Source: Eutreptiella sp. 'Long Island Sound 2002'
Lineage: Eukaryota > Euglenozoa > Euglenophyceae > Eutreptiales > Eutreptiaceae
Direction of reading: 5' to 3'
Length of the DNA stretch: 64,000 nucleotides
Assembly: GCA_964036045.1 (NCBI GenBank)
Contig: OZ038381.1
Coordinates: 133,773,191 to 133,837,190 of the forward strand
The translations under genes and the position numbers were made by a program. Under the pieces are notes generated by a model. That model saw nothing but the letters and a program-made list of their open reading frames with translations. It made no database searches and was not told where the DNA came from. Shown here in pieces: positions 52,980-62,461 of this stretch; within the stretch, counting starts at the first letter, position 1; each line of letters opens with the position of its first letter.

Positions 52980-53703
52980 GTAAGAAAAAGTCACTGCCAT
53001 GTCTTTCTTGGAGGGCTTGATCCAGGCTAAGCCCCCCTTAAAACCCTTTGTTGATGCTGAGACAAACTTAAGTGTTTTGATCTCTCTTTTGTGGCCTAAA
53101 GTACACTTTCTCAAAGTAACTAGGGTTGTGACCCTAGCCCCCCCCATGAAGTTCACCCCTACCACTCAACTGAGCGGAGGTACCTTCCTTCATGGAGGTC
53201 ATACCAAAATAAATCAGGCATTCCATGCTTATGGGCCTTGGAGGTTAAGCCTAAGTGGTCTCCCACCGCAAGACCCCTATACTCAATCGATTCTACCACT
53301 TATTGTGGTCCTACTTTGTAACTGTTTCTGAATTCAGTTGCTTGGCCAAGTCATTTTCTGTGTGGTCCTGACATCTATGCCCCTCAGTCCTAACCAGCAC
53401 TGTTTCACCCAAAAGAGTGCACATGAAGTGCCTATTGCAACCTCTGAGGCTAGAGTCAGACCAATTTTCATATAAAACCTTTTGCATTATCCATTTGTGA
53501 TTGAATCTATGTTCATATACCTGCTTTGTCTATCTGCAGCCCTTCTGTGTTACACTGGATTCCAAAACAAATCATTGATTTCATTGATTCGATCCATATT
53601 CAGTCCTTGCTCTACTTGCTGCTTTGGTTTGGGGTTTTCAACTACAAAACCAACTTGCAGGAATACATCAAAAGACCTAGGGCATAATTCAAGGACATCT
53701 TTC
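52980..53703 (+). repeat. 3' LTR of Ty3 copy A
   Basis: 724 bases, matching 42617-43340; preceded by a purine tract CCAGGGGGGA. Confidence 0.85.
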
Positions 53704-53726
53704 TGTTTCACTTGGGTAATTCAAGG

Positions 53727-53750
53727 GTACCTGATCCAAATGAGCACGTA
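53727..53750 (-). repeat. T3 right terminal inverted repeat
   Basis: Exact reverse complement of 36497-36520. Copy B gag resumes directly after it. Confidence 0.85.
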
Positions 53751-54054
53751 AGGAGGGGACAAAGGCAAAGGTGGACGAGGAAGCTCTGACCGCAAGCCGG
53801 ACAAGGACAAGAACGCGGACCAGTCCGGAGGGAACCCCAATACTATGCCAGGGGGGAACTCTGAGCCCTTTGCTGGGCAATCGAACATGGAACCTACGAC
53901 CCGTTTCCAGACGCAAGCCCAACAAGAACAGGGGACTAAGCGTGCCAACGAAGATGGGGACCAGTCAAACGTCCGCCAACGCTCCTGTTTCATGCGCATG
54001 GCGCAGAAACTGCAGAAGAAGGGGTTTGAAGTGACCTGTCCCGCGGAGTTCTGA
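53751..54054 (+). pseudogene. gag: Ty3 copy B gag, C-terminal end
   Basis: Lys/Gly/Asp-rich linker, then QQEQGTKRANEDGDQ and RMAQKLQKKGFEVTCPAEF, equivalent to RLAWMAKSLMAAGVDVKFP of copy A. Ends in TGA at 54052-54054, which is in frame with the copy B protease. Confidence 0.7.
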
Positions 54055-57000
54055 CAGGGACGCTCCGGGGGACCTACAGATCTGGTGTTCTGGGTACGTA
54101 TCCGTCTTGGAGGACGTGAATACCTGGGACTACTGGATACTAGGGCCTACATCTATTGTGGCCAAGAAAATTTTATCTCGTGGGGACCTGAAGAACATCA
54201 TGCCTACCGCAGCCACCCGCATGGGAGATGGGAATTGTATTGCACAGTTGTGGGGACTGTCAGGTCGACGTGTCTATGGCATCAAGCAGCATTGCGCATC
54301 GGTTGTACGTGACGGCCACTGAAGCCTTCGACTTTGTACTGGGGACCGACTTCTTCGTCGAGCACTCCCAGAGTCTATCCCTCACCCTGCAAGCACCCTA
54401 CGTCCTTCAAGCTGACCATGGTGACGGATGGGAATCTGTACCTCTGGAGCGGTCTGAACACATGTCTAGCTTCCTGAGGGTATGCAAGAAGGAGCCCTCA
54501 TCCATGATGGTCGCCTCCAAAACCGAGGACTATCAGCTTCTTGGGGATGTCTTAGACCAAGGTCTGAAGGAGCTGCGATACTCCCTGGAAGACCTGAACG
54601 TGGAGCCATTTGCCAGTGACAAGCAACATGTCCTGGACCTGGACTGCAGCAAAGGAAAAAATTGGTGCTACAAATTTTACTGGCCCTCATTTGGGATGGC
54701 CTACGGGAACCCCAGGTTCAGTGAGCTGGGGAAGGTCTTGACCAAGGTGGCCCTGGAACGTTCCCGTATGGTCCTGTGTTCCCCCGATCGGGGAGCCCAT
54801 GCGGGAAACGAGTATGGCGCACTCTATTGGACAAGCTGACGCTCACCTCCATCCAGCTGCCGGACGACGCCATCTACGTGCCTCTGGGCCGCAAGACGCC
54901 CATCAGAAAACCCGGATGGGGGAGCATGCTAAGCGTGGTGGACGGGGGCCTAGCCCCAGTGGCCTGGAAAGATCTGGACCCTGCTATGGTCCAGGAAATT
55001 CAACGTGAGAGCAGCGGCTACACCCTGGATGTCCTGAAAAATAAAGTACGACCTCGAGACGCCGTAGAGACGACTCCTGGAGGAGAGGAGTATGTCGTGT
55101 CTGACACTGTTGCCCCCAACCTCCCCTGCCGTGTACCTAGTCCTGATGTAGTCTCAGAGTATGGGCTATCCGAGCTCTGCAGCTCTATACACTCTGATGA
55201 CGAGACTGAGCATGACGCCTTCTTCGTGCAGACGTGCGTCGAGGAAGTGCAGATTGCCGATTACGCTGCCCCACAGAAACCCCTACTCTCCATGAGGGGA
55301 GAGGAGCCCCTGGACGAGGAGCTCGACCCCGGATCCAGGCTGAGAGAGTACGTGGACTCCAAGAGAAGATTGGTGGCAAAAAAGCTATGCTACGCTAGGC
55401 CTACCCGCCGCTCCTGGCCGTTGAAGCAAGGGTCTATGGGAGATATCTCTGAACTGAAGGAGGACATCGAACACAAGATTACCACCTGGCAACGAGAGGT
55501 GGATCTGAAGCTGATGAAGAGCATGTGGAGTGCCCATGTGAGGACCCCAGAGGAGGATGAACTCTTGGAGGAATGCCTATGTGAACCCCCTCGAGTGTGC
55601 CTGTGTTGTCACCGACCACCTGAGACTGTGGAACGGGACCTTCTCTACGCCTACCAAGGACTGAAGGATATCACCAAGGACGCTGAGCCGCTTGAAGACC
55701 ATCTCCCCGCTTCTTTACACCAAGAGCAAGCAATCTACACTCTGACGAGGAGATGGAGGACAAGATCAAGCTCTTGGACCCTAGAGTACATAAGCTGATC
55801 AGGACCTACCTGGAGGTATTCGAAGAACTACCCCCTCCAGCCTCCTGTGACAAGCTGGTACAGATGGACCTCAAGCTGAAGCCCGAGTTCGCGGGTCACA
55901 AGATACGTAGGAGACCCTACCCGGCTCCTAAAGAGCGGGCTGATGAGATAGAGCGGCAGATACAAGAATGTATCGACGCTGGCCTGGTCCTGGAGTACAA
56001 GGATGGGGACTGCCCCCAACATTGCAGCCGCTGTTTCCTGGTGGCTAAGCCTGGGTCTACAGCCAAACGGCTGGTAGTGGACTATGGAGAGCTGAACAAG
56101 AAGACGCTGAAGCACTCAGGGTCCATTCCTAACATGGAGTCAACCCTCGAGAAGATAGCCTCCTGCCGCTACAAGACAAAGATGGACAAGCGGAGTGGAT
56201 TCTGGCAAGTGGACCTGACGCCCAAGGCTCAGGAGCTCCTAGCCTTCATCACCCCTCAGGGGAGGGTGTTCAAGTGGAAGGTCATGCCCTTTGGCATGGC
56301 CAACGCACCAGCCCTTTTTCAGGAACTGATGAACAAGATCCTGTCCATCCTACGTCTGAGTCCTGAGGTGCAAGAAGTCAGATCCCGAGGCGCCCAGGTG
56401 GAAGCACACATCGACGACGTATGCCTGGGAACGAATACTCAAGAGGACCACCTAATCCTCTTGGGCGAGTTCTTTGCAGTCTGCCAGGAGAACCACACCA
56501 GACTCAAACTGGAGAAGTGTGAGTTCATGCAGGAGACTATGCAGTACCTGGGCTTCGACATTGGCTATGGGTGGTAGACCCCTGCGGCCTCTAAGGCCAA
56601 ACCCCTGATGCATGCTAAGGTACGACATGAAGACCTGAAGAAAGGACTCCATGATATACGCAGTTTCATTGGGGCCTGCAACTTCTACCGCCGCCGCATC
56701 AGAAATTTCACCTACACCAGCGCCATCCTGATGGATCTCATTAAGAAGAGTACTACCTGGCGCTGGGGCCCTCAAGAACAACAAGCGTTTGACGAGCTTA
56801 AGGACAAAGTGGCCAACGCCAAGTGCTTGGGCGTGCCTAGAGCACTAGGGGAACTTATCCTGGTGACTGACGCCAGCAATGTGGGCGGAGGTGGGACGTT
56901 TTTTTTCACAGGCAAGCACTAGAGAAGGAGGAGTTCGAATCGGCCATTTCCCAATGGGGGACTGATGGGCTGAACCGAGACGGTACCCTCAAGGACAGCT

Positions 57001-57271
57001 ACCCTGACGATGAATGGGTCCTGGTTCCCCTTGGCCATTGGAACTGGAAATGGAACCAGGCCTGGCGCAACTACTCTACCTATGAGCACGAAATGCTCGC
57101 GGGTATGCTAGTGCTATCCCCTCAGTCCTGATTGTTGGGGAGTAACCCAGCGGTTTGGCTGTGTGACCAAGAACCTGTCCCCACCTTCCAAAAGGGACCC
57201 CCACCTGAGAAGGCTAAGCTCTGACGCTGGTGGCCCTACCTGAGCCAGCTACGGCTCTCAGTACATCATAT
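54055..57271 (+). pseudogene. pol: Ty3 copy B pol, first part
   Basis: Protease LVFWVRIRLGGREYLGLLDT with DTG changed to DTR; a one-base shift follows. The methyltransferase-like module is present but altered (VEPFAS; GNPRFSELGKVLTKVA, NPPF to NPRF). After another frame change near 54810 a long spacer runs to 55798, overlapping the RT frame from 55753 (DKLVQMDLKLKPEF, KMDKRSGFWQVDL, AHIDDVCLGTN). TAG replaces a Trp codon at 56575 (GYGW*); RNase H follows (LVTDASNVGGGG), with TGA codons near 57128 and 57222. Cut at 57271 by element Q in the segment equivalent to VHHIPG of copy A. Confidence 0.85.
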
Positions 57272-57313
57272 TGTAAAACGCAAGCACCCAAAAGGCTGCC
57301 TTGCATGTTTACA
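57272..57313. repeat. 42-bp terminal hairpin unit of element Q, copy 1
   Basis: Starts TGTAAAACGCAAG and ends CTTGCATGTTTACA, arms complementary with a small bulge. Identical to 57943-57984. Confidence 0.8.
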
Positions 57314-57827
57314 ATTTCAAGACCTCAGAGTCTTGTTTCGGCCAGTATTTTCCCATGACTTCAGAATTTTCAAACCTCTCATTTTGAATCTCCTGCAGTC
57401 CCATTTTGAAAACCCTGAAATGACGCCCTTCTTGTAATTGCCGCACGCAATGAATCAAATCAGTTGATCAATCTTGACTTGGTGATACGGAGTGATTCAA
57501 CAGATAAGCCGTTTCATGGCCTAAACAATAATGGACGCTCAGCACAATACATACACTGTAAACATGCTAAAATCCTACAAGGTCAGATCACTTTAACATA
57601 AAAACAAAGCTTTTCAAAAGCTGTTTCTATGCACAAATCTGTGCGTGCGCGTGTTCTGCAGTGCCCGAAAAGGCGGCATCTGCGACGCACCACAGCAAAT
57701 AACTTATATGGGGCTATGTCATGCACAACAAACAAAAATTAGACATAATTGCTGTAATCCTGACCCTGCCAAATGCAGAGGTCCACAGAAGAATTCAACC
57801 TTGTTCTGTCCTGTCCTGAGCTTCCCT
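57314..57827 (+). repeat. 514-bp direct repeat, copy 1 (pair at 60225-60738)
   Basis: Begins ATTTCAAGACCTCAGAGTC in both copies and ends GAGCTTCCCT; only a handful of substitutions are seen. The second copy ends at the right terminus of Q. It contains the start of the Q protein gene on the minus strand. Confidence 0.8.
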
Positions 57828-57942
57828 ACACACCCCCCCCCCAAGCCCACACATACCCTGATGTGTGGCTGAGACCCCAAAACAAAAGGGTGCGAAGGGT
57901 TTTACCATAGGGCTGGGAAAAGCTCAGACAGAGCTGGGTGGG

Positions 57943-57984
57943 TGTAAAACGCAAGCACCCAAAAGGCTGCCTTGCATGTTTACA
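57943..57984. repeat. 42-bp hairpin unit of element Q, copy 2
   Basis: Exact repeat of 57272-57313, placed at the left of the region carrying the Q genes. Suggests a complete Q unit is 57943-60743 and that 57272-57942 is a deletion derivative joined to it. Confidence 0.8.
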
Positions 57985-58695
57985 CTCCCCCCCCAGGCTC
58001 AGCACTCCCCAAATGAGTTGCTGACCCGAGAAAAAAAAAATAGCAAAACATGCAGGCTTTAACCTACAATAATATACAGATATTCTTGTCTGTGATCTGG
58101 CTATATCTACCCATTCCAGGTAAAAACAGCTACTATCTATGTGCAGATCATGCTAGTGGAATACCACTGGTACCATAGATAGTTTTACCCTCCTGAAAGG
58201 GATTTCTGTCACAAAACAGTGCCCTAGGGGAGTGGTGAGGTGGTGTTTCGACCTATACCCAGTCAAACTCCTCAAAGGGTGTAAAAACCTGATAAGTGCT
58301 CATGGCACACAGCCTGAAGTGCTCATGGCACAGGGAAAACATAGTATAAAAGTACTGAAACAACACCCCTGCTTTTTCCGAACAAAAGCAGAAAACAAAA
58401 AGGAAAACCACTCTGCTTTTTCTCCAAGACAGAAGCAGTTGTAAAACAAAAAAAGACACACTGCTCACAAGCAGGCAGGTGCACAGCAAAAGAAAAATGA
58501 AAAAACTGAGTAAACAGTGGTTCACTCAAAGTCCCAAGCAGGGTGTACCTCACCACTGCTCAGTAAAGTACAAAAAAAGTATCAAAAAAGAAAAAGAAGG
58601 CAAAGGCATATGTCAGTGCCTGCACACAAGGCGCTTGGCGCCACTTGTAGGCCAAAAGACGGCTTCGTTGACAAAGTCAACTTGTGGATGCATTG
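57985..58695. other. element Q, region without recognised genes
   Basis: AT-rich sequence with A-runs; frames are short and not shared with the other Q copy, which lacks this part. Confidence 0.3.
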
Positions 58696-58699
58696 TAAT

Positions 58700-59140
58700 T
58701 TACATCACATTCTGCCATCTGTGGCAGATATATACCACAAGGCGCTCACAGCGCCAAAAGCTGACAAAGAAAGCGCTGCAAGCGCTCGCAAATTGAACAA
58801 CGCTCACGGCTGCAAACATACTGCGCTTTTGTAGCGCACAAAACTGCAATGGGATCGTTTGATCTACTCTCAAAACAAATCCTTGTTTTGATTTTCGTAT
58901 GCTTGTTGATGTCGAAATTGAGTTGGTGATGGTCTCCATTTGTTTGTCTACATTGCTTGCTAATGCCTCAAGTCTGTCGTATGATTGCTTCAAAGAAGTA
59001 TGAAACCCCATGAGGTCTTGGTGAAGTTTCCGAAATTGTTGATCATTTTGTTGATCGTTATGATCCACTATTTTCCGGAGGCCTCTCCCTTCGTTGAGCA
59101 CACGAAAGGCATTGCGCTTCAGCCAGCGCGCCAACGGCAA
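58700..59140 (-). CDS. Q second coding segment, coiled-coil-like
   Basis: 147 residues, beginning MPLARWLKRNAFRVLNEGRG, then a helix-prone, Gln/Asp/Asn-rich stretch (NDQQNDQQFRKLHQDLMGFH; SYDRLEALASNVDKQMETI) and a less convincing C-terminus. It lies 26 bases after the stop of the 400-residue Q protein, on the same strand, and may be a separate small gene or a further exon. No family recognised. Confidence 0.35.
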   Translation of the reverse strand: MPLARWLKRNAFRVLNEGRGLRKIVDHNDQQNDQQFRKLHQDLMGFHTSLKQSYDRLEALASNVDKQMETITNSISTSTSIRKSKQGFVLRVDQTIPLQFCALQKRSMFAAVSVVQFASACSAFFVSFWRCERLVVYICHRWQNVM

Positions 59141-59166
59141 AAGCAGCGCGCTTTAAAGAGCACTGC

Positions 59167-60369
59167 TCAGTCCAAGAAGGGATTCCCTTGGTTCTCCTTG
59201 GAGTTCACCACAGACTGCCCCCACATGTCTCGCGTAGGGCACTCGGTCTTCTTCTCACTTGTACCTCGGCATGCGCGACCTTGGATTGAGTTTAATACCT
59301 CAAAGAAATTGGCTATAGCGCGGCGACGCTGCACAGCTCGTCCTGCTCGCTGTCCCCTTTGTTTGGGCCTCGCGACGTTCGACGACTCATTTGTGGAGAT
59401 CCTTCGCTGCTGAACTCCACCAGGATCTCCCGAAGTTACTGTCCACGCGTCAAAATCATCCAAACTCGCTTGTAACTCGTCCGTTCGGCACTCAGTCACT
59501 TGGGATTCGTTCTGCCGGCGCTTCGTCACACTTGAAACGGGCCTTGGTTCTTGCTTCTCGACGAACTTGTTCCATTTGTTCGTTCTGACGGACACAGAGG
59601 GCGAACAGTTACCCAACACTTCCACAACTTGTCGGAGGTCACTTAAGGATCGCTTCAAGGAATTTTCCAACGAGGTCTCCAACTTCGCCAACACACCTGA
59701 GTACTCAGACGCTTTGTTCTTGTTCGGCGGCGCATTCGATTTTGCGGTGTTCTTCTTTGGCGTTGCCTTGCTGGAATCAGCCAGCTCCTTCAATGAGCGC
59801 TCCCCTGGTTCCTTCAGTTCGTTCGGCGGCGTACTTGTCTGCCCCGAATTCAACGAAGGCTGGAACAACCGGCAATAGAGCTTTTGAAAAACGTGGCCAA
59901 AGTTCGCGTACCTCTTCGCGCAGATGACTTGTTGCTCATACCTGAGACTTTGCCTTATTCGTTCTTCCTCTGCGACGAGTCGTTGCACTGCTGTGATGGC
60001 GGCGGCTTCAGTACATCGTGGCACTTCTGTTACTCCACTTGAAAGGCGCTGCGGCGGCGGTGTTGTCCTGGGCGGGGCTGGCGCTAGTCTTGACGGCGCC
60101 TTGATGGTATATTGATTGACGGCTCGGCCGGGCCGTAGACTCCTGTGATTGCACTCCTCACTCTTATTGATCTCATCTGCAGCTACAGGCAAAGGCAAAG
60201 AAACGTCGTGTTTATCTGTTGAATATTTCAAGACCTCAGAGTCTTGTTTCGGCCAGTATATTCCCATGACTTCAGAATTTTCAAACCTCTCATTTTGAAT
60301 CTCCTGCAGTCCCATTTTGAAAACCTTGAAACGACGCCATTCTTGTAATTGCCGCACGCAATGAATCAA
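59167..60369 (-). CDS. Q protein, 400 residues, function unknown
   Basis: Uninterrupted frame, conserved in part in the other Q copy (26018-26722). N-terminal 75 residues are within the direct repeat. Then a Pro-rich segment (KAPSRLAPAPPRTTPPPQRL), a conserved basic/aromatic segment (RQSLRYEQQVICAKRYANFG, VFQKLYCRLFQPSLN), a Lys/Pro/Asn stretch, a helical region (GVLAKLETSLENSLKRSLSD) and a basic C-terminal part (RPKQRGQRAGRAVQRRRA). This could be a nucleic-acid-binding structural protein, but no catalytic motif is seen. Frame conservation in a diverged copy argues for a genuine gene. Confidence 0.55.
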   Translation of the reverse strand: MIHCVRQLQEWRRFKVFKMGLQEIQNERFENSEVMGIYWPKQDSEVLKYSTDKHDVSLPLPVAADEINKSEECNHRSLRPGRAVNQYTIKAPSRLAPAPPRTTPPPQRLSSGVTEVPRCTEAAAITAVQRLVAEEERIRQSLRYEQQVICAKRYANFGHVFQKLYCRLFQPSLNSGQTSTPPNELKEPGERSLKELADSSKATPKKNTAKSNAPPNKNKASEYSGVLAKLETSLENSLKRSLSDLRQVVEVLGNCSPSVSVRTNKWNKFVEKQEPRPVSSVTKRRQNESQVTECRTDELQASLDDFDAWTVTSGDPGGVQQRRISTNESSNVARPKQRGQRAGRAVQRRRAIANFFEVLNSIQGRACRGTSEKKTECPTRDMWGQSVVNSKENQGNPFLD

Positions 60370-60748
60370 ATCAGTTGATCAATCTTGACTTGGTGATACG
60401 GAGTGATTCAACAGATAAGCCGTTTCATGGCCTAAACAATAATGGACGCTCAGCACAATACATACACTGTAAACATGCTAAAATCCTACAAGGTCAGATC
60501 ACTTTAACATAAAAACAAAGCTTTTCAAAAGCTGTTTCTATGCACAAATCTGTGCGTGCGCGTGTTCTGCAGTGCCCAAAAAGGCGGCATCTGCGACGCA
60601 CCACAGCAAATAACTTATATGGGGCTATGTCATGCACAACAAACAAAAATTAGACATAATTGCTGTAATCCTGACCCTGCCAAATGCAGAGGTCCACAGA
60701 AGAATTCAACCTTGTTCTGTCCTGTCCTGAGCTTCCCTTTACACATAT

Positions 60749-62461
60749 CCAGGGCGTCAAGAACCAGTGTGCTGACTACATCAGCCGCAACAACTTTGAC
60801 GACATGATTGGTGCCAGGTCTGAGGAGCTAGCCAAGGAGGCGTTGAGTCGTATGGATGTACACCCTGGACCTCAAAATGACCATGATCAGACCTCTAGAT
60901 GGAATCCAACAAGTGGAGTACCTGAAAGAGTCTGGGGACATCCACAAACGCCTGCAGAAGCGTCTGGAACCCGCCCCCGTCAACCAGGAGCAGTGGAAGC
61001 GGGACAAGACCTACCTCTGGCAAGAAGACCGAAAAGTCCTGCCTAGCAACCGTCTCTCGGCAATGCTCAAGTGGACCCATGAGTCCAGTGGTCATGTGGG
61101 AGCGAACCGTACCCTGAAGCTGTTCAAGAAGTGGTTCCACTCTACGTGGACGGACGATCAGCTGCGGAAAATCCTCCGGCCCATCGTGGACAAGTGCCTG
61201 TGTTGGTCCTGTAAACCTGGGGATATCAGGGACAGATGTCTCTATTCGACACTCCCCATCCCCCTCTGTGCCAACAGTGTTCTCTTCGTGGACTACACGG
61301 ACATGCCAAAGGTCGGGGGCTACGACTTTGCCCTACTGGTAACCTGTGGACTGACCAGGGTTACCAGGGTGTTCCCACGCACTAAACACATCACCGGCGA
61401 GGAGACCATCAAGATACTCCTGGAAGAGTGGTTCTGTGTCTATGGGGCACCCAAAGAGATTAACTCAGATGAGGACGTCCGAGTACGCTCCGACATTGAC
61501 TGGTACAAGAGAGTCCTGAGGTCCCTCAATGTCCAGGTGTCAACGGGAATTCCCTATACTCATACGAGTAACCCCCTACGTGAGCGACAGATTCGAGATC
61601 TCAAAGAGAACATGAGGATATGGTGCAAGACGGAGGACACCAAAGACTGGGTGAAAATACTCCCCGTCATATCCTTCAAGATGAACTCCCAAGAGAGTTC
61701 GGCAACTGGCTATACGCCCCATGAGTTTTTCATGGGACGCCCGGCGTGGTTCCTACACGCTCCCTATCCTGAGGACTCCTACTCCACAGTGGGTAAGTTG
61801 GTGAAGGAGCAACAGGACAAGGTGGACATGGCCAAGGCTTTGCTCCAGAGAGTGAGGGAGCGCCAGTGGAGCAAGAGGAACAAGCACCGGGTGCCAGCCT
61901 CCTACCAAGAGGGAGACTGGTTGCTGGTGCACCACAGTCGGCTACCCGCTTAGCCACGCTCCACCAGCGATGACCCCTACTTTGGGCCCTACAAGATCCT
62001 GTCTGTGGATGGTCACCGCATCACCATTCGGTGTTCTCCCCGACCAGGCGGGACCCTGGTGTGGCCTGCTCAACACCTCAAGCGCTACTACGAGCCAGAG
62101 GACCTCTGTCGGGAAGAATGGGAAGTAAACGACGAGGAGATCACCGCTCTGGGCCTAAAGGGCGCTGCCAGCCCAATGGAAGTTGAAGGAGAACTCCCCG
62201 ACATGAATGCCGAGGAGATGGCTAAGGAAGGCTCCTACCTGGTGAAGTCGATTATCCGACACTGCTATCGCCAAGGGTGGTGTTTCCTCCCTCTGGGAAG
62301 GGTTTGGAGTTGAAGAAGCTACCTGGGAACCCTTCTCTGCCTCTGTGCTTCCTGAGGGAGGCCTGAATTCTGTTCTGGTAGACTATTTGTCCCAGAACAA
62401 CCTAGGAGAGTTGCTGACGCTCGCAGAAACGCTTGCCTCTCAGAAGAAGCCTAGGGACTGA
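60749..62461 (+). pseudogene. pol: Ty3 copy B pol, second part: integrase and chromodomain
   Basis: Resumes at QGVKNQCADYISRNNFDDM (end of RNase H). After a frame change near 60860 the integrase runs to 61953: finger HESSGHVGANRT...CLCWSCK, Asp in FVDYTDMPK, Asp in NSDEDV, Glu in REROIR-type region (RERQIRDLKENM). TAG replaces Trp at about 61951 (LPA*P). After it, DDPYFGPYKILS and the chromodomain YLVKSIIRHCYRQGWCFLP. One extra C then shifts the frame; the original frame continues EGFGVEEATWEPFSASVLPE and ends QKKPRD at 62461. Dead copy, close to A in domain order. Confidence 0.8.

Larger units (their letters stand above)
42617..53704 (+). mobile_element. Ty3/gypsy copy A, nearly intact
   Basis: 11.1 kb with two 724-bp LTRs, a short leader, gag, pol and a long 3' UTR. 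GTTTCA occurs immediately outside both ends (42611-42616, 53705-53710), a plausible 6-bp target duplication. A purine tract (AGGGGGGA, 52973-52979 region) precedes the 3' LTR. The LTRs begin GTAAGAAAAAG and end CATCTTTC, lacking the usual TG...CA. Five differences between LTRs indicate a fairly recent insertion. Confidence 0.85.
36497..53750 (+). mobile_element. T3: 17.3-kb TIR DNA transposon carrying a dioxygenase-like gene
   Basis: Perfect 24-bp inverted repeats at 36497-36520 and 53727-53750 (outer end TACGTGCTCATTT). The flanks are two consecutive pieces of one gag gene (copy B), which fixes the outer borders. Without the nested Ty3 copy A it is about 6.2 kb. Plus-strand genes: transposase-like (36726-38587), four-exon unknown gene (38690-41513), TET/JBP-like dioxygenase (41535-42077). 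No target-site duplication is visible. Combining a transposase with a TET/JBP gene recalls the fungal and algal KDZ transposons, but membership is not shown. Confidence 0.75.
57272..60743 (-). mobile_element. Q: 3.5-kb unclassified element inserted in Ty3 pol
   Basis: Begins TGTAAAACGC and ends CCCTTTACA. CATAT is duplicated at 57267-57271 and 60744-60748, and pol is exactly restored without it (VHHI to QGVKN). Internal structure: a 42-bp imperfect hairpin unit at 57272-57313 repeated exactly at 57943-57984, and a 514-bp direct repeat (57314-57827 and 60225-60738). Minus-strand genes lie between. TG...CA ends with a 5-bp duplication would suit an LTR-type integrase or a TIR transposon. A second, truncated copy is at 25999-27117. 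Confidence 0.7.
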
